Assembly: GCA_014896375.1 (NCBI GenBank)
Contig: JADBKN010000051.1
Span: 62,001 to 126,000, forward strand
Origin: Bacillota bacterium
GTDB lineage: Bacteria > Bacillota > Sulfobacillia > RBS10-35 > Bu92
Direction: 5' to 3'
DNA length: 64,000 nt
A program made the translations under genes and the position numbers. A model generated the notes under the pieces. The model made no database searches. It was given only the letters and a program-made list of their open reading frames with translations, and was not told the DNA's origin. Below, in pieces: positions 25,800-34,575 of this stretch (the stretch's first letter is position 1; each line of letters starts with the position of its first letter).

Positions 25800-27035
25800 T
25801 CACAGCGCCCGGCGGCCGCGGACGCGCGCCCAGGCGAGGATGAGCAAGAGCGGCAGGCTGCCCGCCAGGGCGGCGCGCGGCACAAACGCCAGCCCCAGCC
25901 GGTGCGCCGCCACGCCGCCCAGGAACGCGCCCAGCATGGCCGCGCAGGCCTCCGCCGCGTCGAGCAGGCCGCTTGCGCGACCGCGCGCGCCCTCGGGCAC
26001 GCGCGCGGCGAGCCAGGCGTTCGTCGCCGTGCGCAGCACGGCGCTCATCGGGACGAGGTAGGCGAGGCTCGCCGCCCACGGTGAGCGCGTGGCCATGAGG
26101 AGGTACATGGCCGCGTAGCCGAGCGCGCTCCAGAGAAAGAGCGGCCCGCCGCCGCGCCGCTCGGCGGCGGCGGCGAGGGGGCCGTAGGCCCAGAGGTTCA
26201 CGGCCGTCGAGGCGCCGATCGTCAGCCCGTAGAGGGGGGCCGGCACGCCCAGCTCCTGCGTGACGTACACGCCGTACGTCGCCGCCACGGCTTCCCATGT
26301 GAGCGAGGCGAGGAGGACGAATCCCAGCACCGGCGCGGCCGCGCGCATGGGGCTGGGCGCGGGGCCTCGACCGGCGATGCGGGAACCGGCGCGGCTGCTG
26401 CCGCGCGGGCCGCCGCCGCTGCCGCCACCGCCCCACCCCTCGCGCCGCGGCGCGTCCGGCACGGCCCATGCCACCCACACGGCCGCCGCCGCGAAGAGCG
26501 CCCCCATCGACCACATCCACGCCGCCAGCGCGGCCGCCCCCGAGCCCGCGGCCCAACCGAGGAGCGCGCTGCCGCCGAGGAAGCCGGCGGCCTCCGCGCG
26601 GTACCAGCCGGCCAGGTCGAGCACGGCGCGGCCCGGAGCGCGCAGCGTCCACCACACGCGCGCGACGGGGTTGAAGGCGCACGTGAAGGCCGACGCCGCC
26701 GCCACCAGCGCCACCGCCTGCAGAGATGCCGTCACGCGCGGGAGAAGCAGCATGAGCGCCGCGTACGCGGCGAGCCCCCCGACGAGAAACGGCCGCTGTC
26801 GCGCCAGGCGATCCGCCTGCCGCCCCCAGAAGGGCGCCGCCACGAAGCGCGCGGCGCCGGGCACCGCCGGCAGCAGGCCGATCACCCAGAGGCGCTCCTC
26901 GCCCAGATGCGCGTAGAGGTAGATGGGCAAGTAGGCGTAAAGGAGGACGTCCCCGGCCGCCCGGATCAGCACCGCCAGCTTGAGCGCAGCGATGGCGATT
27001 CCCCCACACCTACCGGAGCCGTCGTTCGCATACAC
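25800..27035 (-). CDS. MFS transporter
   Basis: A 411-residue protein with about 12 helices. The loop 2-3 motif GRQADRLARQRPFLVGGLAA is typical of the major facilitator superfamily. Resemblance of TRAAGDVLLYAYLPIYL-like N-terminal and YVTQELGVPAPLYGLTIG-like central stretches suggests the group of multidrug/sugar-efflux-like MFS proteins; the substrate is unknown. The central loop (about residues 195-225) is Gly/Ser/Arg-rich. The ATG at 27035 lacks a strong SD. It diverges from the vanW gene with only 38 bp between starts, so the promoters must overlap. A frameshifted MFS relative is at 40.8-41.9 kb. Confidence 0.82.
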   Translation of the reverse strand: MYANDGSGRCGGIAIAALKLAVLIRAAGDVLLYAYLPIYLYAHLGEERLWVIGLLPAVPGAARFVAAPFWGRQADRLARQRPFLVGGLAAYAALMLLLPRVTASLQAVALVAAASAFTCAFNPVARVWWTLRAPGRAVLDLAGWYRAEAAGFLGGSALLGWAAGSGAAALAAWMWSMGALFAAAAVWVAWAVPDAPRREGWGGGGSGGGPRGSSRAGSRIAGRGPAPSPMRAAAPVLGFVLLASLTWEAVAATYGVYVTQELGVPAPLYGLTIGASTAVNLWAYGPLAAAAERRGGGPLFLWSALGYAAMYLLMATRSPWAASLAYLVPMSAVLRTATNAWLAARVPEGARGRASGLLDAAEACAAMLGAFLGGVAAHRLGLAFVPRAALAGSLPLLLILAWARVRGRRAL

Positions 27036-27073
27036 GTCTATGTGCGCGGCTAGAGGGAAAGGACTGAGGGGAT

Positions 27074-28033
27074 TTGGTCATCCGTCTGCGGGCCGGATTT
27101 CTGAAGAGCCTCGGCAGCGTGCTGGCGGGCGCCCTCATGGCCTGGGCCGTCCTTCTCCACGGCGCCCACCCGCCCGCCACCGCGCCGTCGGTGGCGGCCG
27201 TGCAGCCGGCCGCGGCCGCGGACGACGCCCAGTGCGGCAAGCCCGGCGCCCCCGACGCGCGCCTCTACGGGCGCGTCTCGGCCGACCAGCTGCCGTGGGC
27301 CGCCTCCCCGCCTCCCCGCCTGCAGGAACTCCTCGCGGAGACGCACAGCGACCGCCTCGTCTCCGCCTTCCGCACCACGCTGCCCAACCCGCTTTTCAAC
27401 GAGGAGTACAACATCGGCCTGGCCGCCGATCTCCTCGCGGGACACGTCGTGCAGCCCGGCCAGGTGTTCTCCGTCCTGCACGCCATCGGGCCCTTCACCG
27501 CCGACCGCGGCTACCGCGACGGCCCCACCTACATCGGCGGCCGCATCGTGCCGACGATCGCCGGCGGCGTGTGCAAGATCTCCTCGACGATGTACAACGC
27601 CGTCGTCTTCGCCGACCTCCAGGTGGTGGAGCGCCACCCGCACGGCATGCCGGTGCCCTACGTGCCGCCCGGCCGCGACGCGACGATCGTCTGGGGCGCG
27701 CTCGACTTCAAGTTCCGCAACAACCGCGACAAGCCGGTCGTGATCTGGTCGGACACCAAGGACAACACGCTCTACATCGCCCTGTACGGCTCCTATGACC
27801 CGCCCGTGGTGACCTGGCACCACGAGGAGCTCGGCCGCGTGAAGGCGCCGACGATCCGCCGGCCGAACCCGGCCCTGCCGCACGGGGAGGAGCGCGTGCT
27901 GGGCGAGGGGCTGGACGGCGTCACGGTGCGCACCTGGGTGACGATCGAGCGGCCCGGCCAGCCGCCGGAGACGAAGATGATGGGCGTCGACAGCTACCGG
28001 CCGCTGCCGCGCATCGTGGAGTACGGACCGTGA
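27074..28033 (+). CDS. VanW family protein
   Basis: A 319-residue exported protein with an N-terminal hydrophobic segment (residues 8-28) and a VanW domain. The core reads FNEEYNIGLAADLLAGHVVQPGQVFSV, then GPFTADRGYRDGPTYIGGRIV and AGGVCKISSTMYNAVVFADL. VanW proteins are common in spore formers and are linked to vancomycin clusters or germination; their activity is not established. The start is TTG 27074 with GAGGGG just upstream. The next gene overlaps by 4 bp, implying coupling with a small EamA protein. Confidence 0.87.
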   Translation: MVIRLRAGFLKSLGSVLAGALMAWAVLLHGAHPPATAPSVAAVQPAAAADDAQCGKPGAPDARLYGRVSADQLPWAASPPPRLQELLAETHSDRLVSAFRTTLPNPLFNEEYNIGLAADLLAGHVVQPGQVFSVLHAIGPFTADRGYRDGPTYIGGRIVPTIAGGVCKISSTMYNAVVFADLQVVERHPHGMPVPYVPPGRDATIVWGALDFKFRNNRDKPVVIWSDTKDNTLYIALYGSYDPPVVTWHHEELGRVKAPTIRRPNPALPHGEERVLGEGLDGVTVRTWVTIERPGQPPETKMMGVDSYRPLPRIVEYGP

Positions 28034-28464
28034 ACAACACGCTTCTCCTGGGGCTCCTGGGCGCGCTCTGCTGGGGCATCGCGCCCGTGTTCGGGAAGCT
28101 GGGGCTGCGCGACATCCACCCGGTCGACGGCCTTGTGGCGCGCACCATCGTGACGATGTCGTTCGTCCTCGCCTGGATCGTGGGGGCGGGGCGCGCCTCG
28201 CGCCTGGCGGAGATCGCGCCCAAGGACTGGCTCTACCTCGGGATCGAGGCCTTCCTCGCCACCCTGGCGGGCGATCTCTTCTATTATCTGGCGCTGAAGT
28301 GGGGCACGGCCGGCGGCGCGGCGGTCGCGCTCTCCGTCTCTCCCGTGTTCACCGTCTGGGTGAGCAGCCTTCTCCTGCACGAATCCTACACGTGGACGCA
28401 GATGATCGGCGCGTTGCTTGTGGCGGCGGGCATCCTCCTCGTGGCGGTCGGCGGCGACGTGTGA
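28030..28464 (+). CDS. Single-domain EamA transporter (half-size DMT)
   Basis: A 144-residue membrane protein with five helices and one EamA repeat: ALCWGIAPVFGKLGLRDIHPVDGLVAR at the N terminus, then GDLFYYLALKWGTAGGAAVAL and VWVSSLLLHESYTW at the end. Half-size EamA proteins work as dimers and are common in Bacillota. The GTG at 28030 overlaps the vanW stop. Substrate unknown. Not a truncation, since the domain is complete. Confidence 0.82.
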   Translation: MNNTLLLGLLGALCWGIAPVFGKLGLRDIHPVDGLVARTIVTMSFVLAWIVGAGRASRLAEIAPKDWLYLGIEAFLATLAGDLFYYLALKWGTAGGAAVALSVSPVFTVWVSSLLLHESYTWTQMIGALLVAAGILLVAVGGDV

Positions 28465-28532
28465 CGGGCGGCGCGCGGGTGGCCGGGGTCGAGGGCGCGG
28501 AGCGAGGCCCGGGGCGATGCCGCGCCGAGCGG

Positions 28533-28538
28533 TATACT
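28533..28538 (+). promoter_or_regulatory. -10 box of the acetolactate synthase gene
   Basis: TATACT, 23 bp before the ATG at 28562, near the housekeeping -10 consensus. The leader would be about 15-17 nt and contain AAGGTG. No clear -35 is seen. Similar GGTAnnnT boxes lie a short way before 10184 and 20763. Confidence 0.45.
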
Positions 28539-28561
28539 GACCATGGGAAGGTGCAGAGCGC

Positions 28562-30265
28562 ATGCCTGAGTGCGAACGGCACGGACGGCCCACCGCCGCG
28601 CGGCTTCTGGCGCGGTGCCTGGAGGTGGAGGGCGTCACCCACGTCTTCGGCGTGCCGGGCGAGGAGAACATCGACCTGCTCGACGCATTGGCGGACTCCT
28701 CGATCCGCTTCGTGCCCACGCGGCACGAGTCCGGCGCCGCCTTCATCGCCAACGTCCTTGGGCGGCTCACCGGCCGCGCCGGCGTCTGCCTCGCCACGCT
28801 CGGCCCGGGCGCCACGAACATGCTCACCGGCGTCGCCGACGCCACACAGGATTTTGCGCCCGTCGTGGCCATCACCGGCCAGACGGCCCTTGCGCACATG
28901 CATAAGGAATCGCACCAGACGATCGACTCGCGCACCCTCTACGAACCGGTGACGAAGTGGAGCGTCCGCGTACTGCGCGGCGAGACGGTGCCGGAGATCG
29001 TCGGCAAGGCGTTCCGCCTGGCGGAGGCGGAGAAGCCGGGCGCGGTGCACATCGAGCTGCCGGAGGACGTGGCGGAGTCGCCGGTCTACGGTGACGCCCT
29101 CTGGGTGCGCGCCCCCTCGCGCGAAGCCGCCGCGCCACCGGAGCCCTCCGATGCCGCTGTGCGCGCGGCCGCAGCGTGCATCCGCGACGCCCGCCGGCCG
29201 GTGATCCTGGCCGGCCACGGCGTGGTGCGGGCCGGCGCGGTGGAGGCGCTGCGCCGCTTCGCGCGGGAGCTGGGCATCCCCGTGCTCAACACCTTCATGG
29301 CCAAGGGCGTCATGCCCCCGGAGGATCCGCTCTCGCTGCTCACCGTGGGATTGCAGTCGCGCGACTATCCCATGGTGGCGCTGGAGGAAGCGGACCTCGT
29401 GATCGCCGTCGGGTACGACGCCATCGAGTACGCGCCGGAGCGCTGGAACCCCGGTGGCCGCGTGCCCGTGGTGCACATCAGCCGCACGCCGCCCGATCCT
29501 GAGGTGCACTACCCCGTCTGCGCGGAAGTGATCGGCGGGCTCGCGGCCGCCCTGGAGCGGCTGCGCGCGACGGTGGGGCGGCGCGTGCCGTGCGAGGCGG
29601 CCGCCGGCTGGCGGGCGCTGGTCGAGGCGCGCATCCTGGGTTGGGGCGCGGGCGCCGCCACCGCGCGCGACCGCGCGGGCCTCGACCCGCGCGCTGCGCT
29701 GCGCCCGCTTGAGCCCTGGCTGGCGCGCGGCGCCACGGTGGTCTCGGATGTGGGCGCGCACAAGGTATGGGTGGCGCGCCACCTGCAGACCGGCCGCCCG
29801 AACTCGGTCCTCATCTCGAACGGCTTCGCCGCCATGGGCATCGCCGTGCCGGGCGCTGTGGCCGCGAAGCTCGTGCGGCCCGACCGGCCGGCCATCGCGC
29901 TCGCCGGCGACGGCGGCTTCCTCATGACCTGCGCGGAGCTGGAGACGGCGCACCGTTTGGGGACGCCGATCATCATCATCGTGTGGGTGGACGGCGGCTA
30001 TGGCCTGATCAGCTGGAAGCAGGAGTTGAAGTTCGGGCGCGTCTTCGGCACGTCCTTCACGAACCCCGACCTCTCCCGCCTGGCGGAGGCTTTCTCCGCG
30101 CACTACGCCTACGCGCCGACGGCGGAGGCGCTCGCGTCCGTCCTGGAGACGGCTGCGCAGGCGGACCGCTCCACGATCATCGAGGTTCCCATCGACTACA
30201 CCGCGAACCTGCGGCTCTCTGAAGAGCTGGAGAGCGCCGCCGCCGCTGCCGGAACCCGCCGTTGA
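28562..30265 (+). CDS. Acetolactate synthase large subunit (AlsS/IlvB-like)
   Basis: A 567-residue TPP enzyme. N-terminal GVPGEENIDLLDAL, catalytic Glu in FVPTRHESGAAFIANVLGRL, LATLGPGATNMLTGVADA, and the C-terminal TPP motif GDGGFLMTCAELETAHRLG with VWVDGGYGLI. These blocks match the catabolic AlsS and related AHAS large subunits, which condense two pyruvates to acetolactate. No small regulatory subunit follows, which favours the catabolic, stand-alone type. No alsD is seen. The ATG has AAGGTG 8 nt upstream. Monocistronic. Confidence 0.87.
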   Translation: MPECERHGRPTAARLLARCLEVEGVTHVFGVPGEENIDLLDALADSSIRFVPTRHESGAAFIANVLGRLTGRAGVCLATLGPGATNMLTGVADATQDFAPVVAITGQTALAHMHKESHQTIDSRTLYEPVTKWSVRVLRGETVPEIVGKAFRLAEAEKPGAVHIELPEDVAESPVYGDALWVRAPSREAAAPPEPSDAAVRAAAACIRDARRPVILAGHGVVRAGAVEALRRFARELGIPVLNTFMAKGVMPPEDPLSLLTVGLQSRDYPMVALEEADLVIAVGYDAIEYAPERWNPGGRVPVVHISRTPPDPEVHYPVCAEVIGGLAAALERLRATVGRRVPCEAAAGWRALVEARILGWGAGAATARDRAGLDPRAALRPLEPWLARGATVVSDVGAHKVWVARHLQTGRPNSVLISNGFAAMGIAVPGAVAAKLVRPDRPAIALAGDGGFLMTCAELETAHRLGTPIIIIVWVDGGYGLISWKQELKFGRVFGTSFTNPDLSRLAEAFSAHYAYAPTAEALASVLETAAQADRSTIIEVPIDYTANLRLSEELESAAAAAGTRR

Positions 30266-30347
30266 ACTTCAACCGCCGATCCGACGTCTCATCGCATAGA
30301 CTTGAGGCGACCACACCGTCGAAGGGAAGCGGAAGGGCGGTGAATGC

Positions 30348-30770
30348 ATGACCATCGCCGAATTCTGGCTCGCGGCGGGACTCGTGCTCTTCATTTTGGA
30401 GATCTTCTCGCTCGATTTCGTGCTCCTGTCCCTGGGCGCCGCGGCGATCGTCGCGGCGGCGGCGGCCGGCTTCGGCGGCGGCTGGACGGGGTCGATCGCC
30501 GCGTTCGCGGTGGCCGCGGCGGCGGCGCTGCTCTTCCTGCGGCCGTTCGCTGTGCGCCGCGTGCGGGCCCGGGGCGGGCCCACAAACGCGGAGGCGCTGA
30601 TCGGCGCCGCCGGCTACGTCACGCAGGCGATCGACCCGCTCAAGGGCGGCCGCGTGCGCGTGGGCGGCGAGGACTGGGCGGCCCGCGCGGACGAGCCGCT
30701 GGCGGAGGACACGCGCGTCGTCGTCGAGGCCATCGAGGGGATCACGCTCATCGTAAGGAGAGACGCCTGA
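30348..30770 (+). CDS. NfeD-like membrane protein
   Basis: A 140-residue protein with two or three N-terminal helices (residues 5-65) and a C-terminal OB-fold domain (ALIGAAGYVTQAIDPLKGGRVRVGGEDWAARAD), the short NfeD form. NfeD proteins partner with SPFH/stomatin proteins; the SPFH gene follows with a 1-bp overlap (TGATG), so the two are coupled. A TAGACT hexamer at 30297 may be the -10 box. Role: membrane microdomain organisation or quality control (family knowledge). Confidence 0.87.
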   Translation: MTIAEFWLAAGLVLFILEIFSLDFVLLSLGAAAIVAAAAAGFGGGWTGSIAAFAVAAAAALLFLRPFAVRRVRARGGPTNAEALIGAAGYVTQAIDPLKGGRVRVGGEDWAARADEPLAEDTRVVVEAIEGITLIVRRDA

Positions 30771-31747
30771 TGTTCACGACCATCCTCTGGGTGATCGTCG
30801 CGCTCTTCGCCGTCACGCTCCTCATGCGCTCCGTGCGCATCGTGGAGCAGGCGACGGCCGTCATCATCCAGCGCCTTGGACGGTACCACACCACGCTGGG
30901 GCCGGGCCTGCACCTCATCGTGCCGTTCATCGACTCGGTCCGCGCGGTGCTGGACCTGCGGGAGCAGCCGGTCGAGTTCCAGAAGGTGCCCGTCATCACG
31001 GAGGACAACGTGACGGTGCAGGTGGACACCATCGCGTACATCCAGGTGGTGGACCCCAAGCGCGCCGTGTACGAGATCAGCAACTACCACATCGCCATCG
31101 AACGGCTGATCCAGACCACGCTGCGCAACGTGGCGGGCGACCTCACACTGGACGAGATGCTCACCTCCCGTGAGCAGGTCAACGCCAAGCTGCGCATCCA
31201 CCTCGACGAGGTGGCCGACAAGTGGGGCGTGAAGGTCAACCGCGTGGAGCTGCGCGCCATCGAGCCGCCCGCCGAGATCCAGAACGCGATGGAGATGCAG
31301 ATGAAGGCGGAGCGGGAACGCCGCGCGACGGTCACCGCCGCCGAAGCGGCGAAGCAGTCGGCCATCCTCCGCGCGGAGGGCGAGAAGCAGGCCGTGGTGC
31401 TGGCGGCGGAAGCGGCGAAGGAGCGCCAGGTGCTGGAGGCCGAGGGCGAGGCGCAGGCCATCCTGCGCGTGCGCCAGGCGCAGGCGGAGGGCTTGCGGCT
31501 GCTGCGGGAGGCCGGTGCGGACCAGGCGGTGCTGGCGCTGCAGGCGCTGGACGCGCTGCGCGCCGTCGCCGACGGGCAGGCGACGAAGATCTTCATTCCG
31601 TCGGACCTGATGAACCTCCTCGGCGCGGTGGGGGCGCTCGGCGAGGTGTTCCAGGCGCGCAGCGGCGCGGCCGCAGCCACGGGCGAAGGCGGGGGCGCGG
31701 CCGCAGGCGGGGGCGCGATGCCGGCGCGCGGGGGCGGCGAGGGGTAG
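30770..31747 (+). CDS. SPFH / Band 7 domain protein (stomatin-like)
   Basis: A 325-residue membrane-anchored protein. One N-terminal helix (2-20), then the SPFH domain with RLGRYHTTLGPGLHLIVPFID and VDTIAYIQVVDPKRAVYEISNY, then a long Ala/Glu coiled coil (about 180-250, AERERRATVTAAEAAKQSAI onward). The tail is Gly/Ala-rich. Stomatin-like SPFH proteins form ring or cage assemblies at the membrane together with NfeD. The ATG overlaps the nfeD stop. Confidence 0.9.
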   Translation: MFTTILWVIVALFAVTLLMRSVRIVEQATAVIIQRLGRYHTTLGPGLHLIVPFIDSVRAVLDLREQPVEFQKVPVITEDNVTVQVDTIAYIQVVDPKRAVYEISNYHIAIERLIQTTLRNVAGDLTLDEMLTSREQVNAKLRIHLDEVADKWGVKVNRVELRAIEPPAEIQNAMEMQMKAERERRATVTAAEAAKQSAILRAEGEKQAVVLAAEAAKERQVLEAEGEAQAILRVRQAQAEGLRLLREAGADQAVLALQALDALRAVADGQATKIFIPSDLMNLLGAVGALGEVFQARSGAAAATGEGGGAAAGGGAMPARGGGEG

Positions 31748-32132
31748 TCGACGCGGGGGCGGCGAGGCAAGGCGGCGGCACGGGCAGCGCGCGGGGCGCG
31801 GCGGCGCGGGCGGGGCGCGGCGACGCGCGCGGCAGCTGCCGTCGAACGAGGCCGCGGACGCGGCCGTTGGAGGCGATGGACGCCTCGAGCGCCGTCGGTA
31901 AGCGCCTCGGGCGCGGGCGGTGGAGGCGACGGGCGCCGTCGATGGACGCCTTCGCCGCAGCCGGTCGACGCTGCCGACGCCACGCACGGAGGCAACGGAG
32001 CGTCGTAAGTGCTTCAAAGGCCTCAACATCGCGTCCGCCGGCCCGGAGGCGGAACTTTAGTGCGGAAACGCAGCTATCAGGGGACGTAACGGCGATTTAT
32101 GTAGCATCTCCTCCGACTTAGCGTTCGAAGGT

Positions 32133-32175
32133 GCCTTAAAGCTCCCGCCACAGCGGCGGGAGTCACGTTTAAGGC
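32133..32175. repeat. Two-part inverted repeat (8 + 8 bp)
   Basis: GCCTTAAA (32133-32140) pairs with TTTAAGGC (32168-32175), and inside it CTCCCGCC (32142-32149) pairs with GGCGGGAG (32155-32162). The stem has a 1-nt/5-nt internal asymmetry and a 5-nt loop. It stands alone in the gap, about 390 bp after the SPFH gene, and could be a terminator relic or a recombination site. No T-tract follows. Confidence 0.5.
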
Positions 32176-32558
32176 ATGATGGAGCCTTATGCAGGGAGCG
32201 CTGGCGGCGGGTGACGTTGTGGCCCGCCGCGGCCAACCCGACGGCGGGGCCTCCGCCCGTCCCTCCCGCCTTCCCGGGCGCACGACCCACGGCCCTTCCC
32301 GTGCCCGATCCCGCCCCTGCGCGCGCCCCTTCCCACCGCCTCCCCGCGGTCGCGAGCGAGCCCGCCATGACTCGTCCGAATGAGTACGGATGAGAGAGGC
32401 GGCCCTTTTCCTGCCGTCCCGGGATTGCCTCTTCGTTCCACGCGCCGCCCGGCCGTGCCGTCACTTGGCTGCCACCGGTTCCAGGTTACATAATGCAGGC
32501 GGAATCGGCGGAAGAAGTTCCCCGGTTCACCGAATTATTCCGATTCACTCGACTCGTT

Positions 32559-32576
32559 CCGGACGTTCGCGTCCGG
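32559..32576 (+). promoter_or_regulatory. UUCG-loop hairpin in the SPW gene leader
   Basis: CCGGACG (32559-32565), loop TTCG, CGTCCGG (32570-32576): a perfect 7-bp stem with a tetraloop, ending 4 bp before the ribosome site GGGAGGTGA. It may stabilise the mRNA or modulate translation. Confidence 0.45.
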
Positions 32577-32595
32577 TACTGGGAGGTGAAGAGGA

Positions 32596-32961
32596 ATGCT
32601 CAGGACTGCTTGGCGTGAATGGTTGATGGCACTGGTCGGCGCCTGGTTCATGGTGAGCGCGTGGGCGCTGGCGTCAGCCGCTAAGAACAGCGGAGTCTTC
32701 TGGAACTTCCTCGTCTTCGGACTTCTCATCCTCATCGCGGGCGTCTGGACCGCTCTGGATGCCTCGCGGGAATCGAGCTGGCGCGAGTGGCTGGCCGCGC
32801 TCTTCAGCGCCTGGCAGGCCGTCTCGCCCTGGGTGTTCGGCTTCTCCCACATGACGACGGACACCTGGGTGACGTTCCTCGCCGGCGTGATCGGCGCGGT
32901 CACGGCGGCGTGGACGGCGATCTCACCGACGGAGCGGCCGACGGAGTCGGCTTCATCGTAA
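32596..32961 (+). CDS. SPW repeat membrane protein
   Basis: A 121-residue protein with four hydrophobic helices in two repeats, each ending in a motif like the SPW signature: WREWLMALVGAWFMVSAWAL and WREWLAALFSAWQAVSPWVF. SPW proteins have two such units and unknown function. The ATG at 32596 follows GGGAGGTGAAGAG. It is monocistronic and flanked by a leader hairpin and a 3' terminator. Possible promoter: TTGGCT near 32465 and CATAAT near 32489. Confidence 0.85.
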   Translation: MLRTAWREWLMALVGAWFMVSAWALASAAKNSGVFWNFLVFGLLILIAGVWTALDASRESSWREWLAALFSAWQAVSPWVFGFSHMTTDTWVTFLAGVIGAVTAAWTAISPTERPTESASS

Positions 32962-32984
32962 CGCCGGTCGCCATCATCGGAGCA

Positions 32985-33025
32985 GCGGGCAGGTGGGCGC
33001 AACCGCCGCCTGCCCGCGTATTTTT
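32985..33025 (+). terminator. Intrinsic terminator after the SPW gene
   Basis: GCGGGCAGG (32985-32993) pairs with CCTGCCCGC (33009-33017), followed by GTATTTTT. It starts 24 bp after the stop: a classic rho-independent terminator. Confidence 0.8.
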
Positions 33026-33128
33026 GTGCCCGCGTGGGGGATTGGGGCCGGGATCTTACGCCGATGGGCGCCCGCACACTCGCGCCCCGCACGCGGTCCT
33101 GACCCCTCGGTTGCCGCCCCCGCGCCCC

Positions 33129-34559
33129 TCACCGCTCCCGCGCCCGCGCCTCGAGCGGCAGCCACACACGGAAGAGCGCGCCGCCCTCCGGCGCCTCGCC
33201 GGCCTCGATGCGTCCGCCGTGCGCCTCCACGATCTCCCTCGCGATGGCGAGGCCCAGTCCGGCTCCGCCGGAAGTGCGGCGCGGACCGCCCTTCAGCCGC
33301 ACGAAGCGTTCAAAGACCTCCTCGCGAGACTCCGGCGGAATGCCGGGGCCGTCGTCGGCCACCTCCAGCACCGCCGCGGCTTCCCGGGTGGCGCCGCCGC
33401 CGCCGCGCCGCACGCTGAGCCGCACGGTGCCGTCGTCGGCCGTGTGACGGAGGGCGTTGTCGAGGAGAGCGAGGAGCATCTGCCGCAGGCGCACGGCGTC
33501 CGCGGTCATTTCCAGGGACGGCTCCCCCTCGTACTTGAGCGACCGCCGCCCGGCCACGGAGCGGACCGTCTCCAGCGTGTCCCGGGCGAGGGCGGCCAGG
33601 TCCACCCGGGCGGGGTGGAGCGGCAGGGAGCCGCCCTTGCCCTCGTCCGCCCGCGCGAGCTGGAGGAGATCCTCCACAAGACGGCCCAGATAGGCCGTCT
33701 CCCGTTCGATCGCGGCGAGCGACGCATCGAGCACGCCGGGGTCGGATTTGCCCCAGCGCAAGAGCATCCTTGCGTGGCCGTGGAGGATGGTGATGGGGGT
33801 GCGCAGTTCGTGCGAGGCGTCGGCCACGAACCGCCGCTGGCGCAGGTACGCCGCCTGGATCCGGTCGAGCATCGCGTTGAAGGTCGCCGAGAGGCGGTAG
33901 AGCTCGTCCTTCGGTCCCGAGAGGGGCAGGCGCGCGGACATGTCCTCGGCGCCGATGCGCGCGGCGGTCGTGGTGATGCGGTCCACGCGGCGCATGGCCG
34001 CGCGGGCGATCGCATAACCCCCGGCCGTGGCCATGAGGAGGCCCGCCGCCCCGTCCCAGAGCAGGCGCTTCAGGAGTTCCGCGAGCGACGCTTCCGCGGG
34101 CTCCCACGGAACGGCCACGGTCAGGAAGGCGACGGTGCGCCCGCCCTGCGGAACCGGCGTGACGAGGTACGCCATGGTGAGGCCCCGGCTCTCGAACCAC
34201 GACAGGCGCCCGACGGGCGCGAGGGGCATGCGCGGGGGCGCGGCGGGCGTCCGCACCCGCACGCGGCCCGCGGTGTCCGCGATCTGCGCCGCGGTGCCGT
34301 CCAGGCCGGCGAGGAGGTCTTCGTCAAAGAGGCCCGCGTGGTTGCCTGTGCTCTCCCCGTCCGCCGCGGGGGCCTCGTTCTCGCCGGAGCTGGCGAGGCG
34401 CGCGAGGACGGTGTCCGCTTGGGTCTGGAGCTCCCGCAGCGTGGCGTTGCGGTAGGCGGCCGACGCCCCGGAGTAGACGAAGAGGCCGGAGAGCAGCAAC
34501 ACAAAGGCGGTCACGGCGGCGTACCAGGCCGTGAGCCGCGCGGTGATGCTCTGTCTCAT
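33129..34559 (-). CDS. Sensor histidine kinase
   Basis: A 476-residue membrane kinase. Two transmembrane helices (about 10-32 and 165-188) flank an extracytoplasmic domain of about 130 residues. HAMP-like region near 190-240; H-box with His250 in ADASHELRTPITILHGH; N-box LLDNALRHTADDGTV; G1 DDGPGIPPESREEVFERFVR; G2 GGAGLGLAIAREIVEAHGG. It phosphorylates the response regulator encoded 16 bp upstream. The periplasmic part (FDEDLLAGLDGTAAQIADTAG onward) is typical of broad cell-envelope sensors. Signal unknown. Confidence 0.92.
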   Translation of the reverse strand: MRQSITARLTAWYAAVTAFVLLLSGLFVYSGASAAYRNATLRELQTQADTVLARLASSGENEAPAADGESTGNHAGLFDEDLLAGLDGTAAQIADTAGRVRVRTPAAPPRMPLAPVGRLSWFESRGLTMAYLVTPVPQGGRTVAFLTVAVPWEPAEASLAELLKRLLWDGAAGLLMATAGGYAIARAAMRRVDRITTTAARIGAEDMSARLPLSGPKDELYRLSATFNAMLDRIQAAYLRQRRFVADASHELRTPITILHGHARMLLRWGKSDPGVLDASLAAIERETAYLGRLVEDLLQLARADEGKGGSLPLHPARVDLAALARDTLETVRSVAGRRSLKYEGEPSLEMTADAVRLRQMLLALLDNALRHTADDGTVRLSVRRGGGGATREAAAVLEVADDGPGIPPESREEVFERFVRLKGGPRRTSGGAGLGLAIAREIVEAHGGRIEAGEAPEGGALFRVWLPLEARARER

Positions 34560-34575
34560 GCCGCCATCTCCGGAG

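Larger units (their letters stand above)
31748..32595. other. Gene-poor 848-bp gap
   Basis: No convincing gene. The first 250 bp are low-complexity GC sequence rich in GGCG and GACGC. From 32030 to 32200 the base composition shifts to more AT and holds a composite inverted repeat (32133-32175). Beyond 32200 it is GC-rich again up to the 5' region of the SPW gene. A minus-strand frame at 32057-32464 lacks coding character. Confidence 0.5.

Noticed and set aside
32057-32464. Minus-strand gene of 135 codons in the gap before the SPW gene
   Set aside because: Gly/Ala/Arg low complexity, no ribosome site, and it spans the inverted repeat at 32133.
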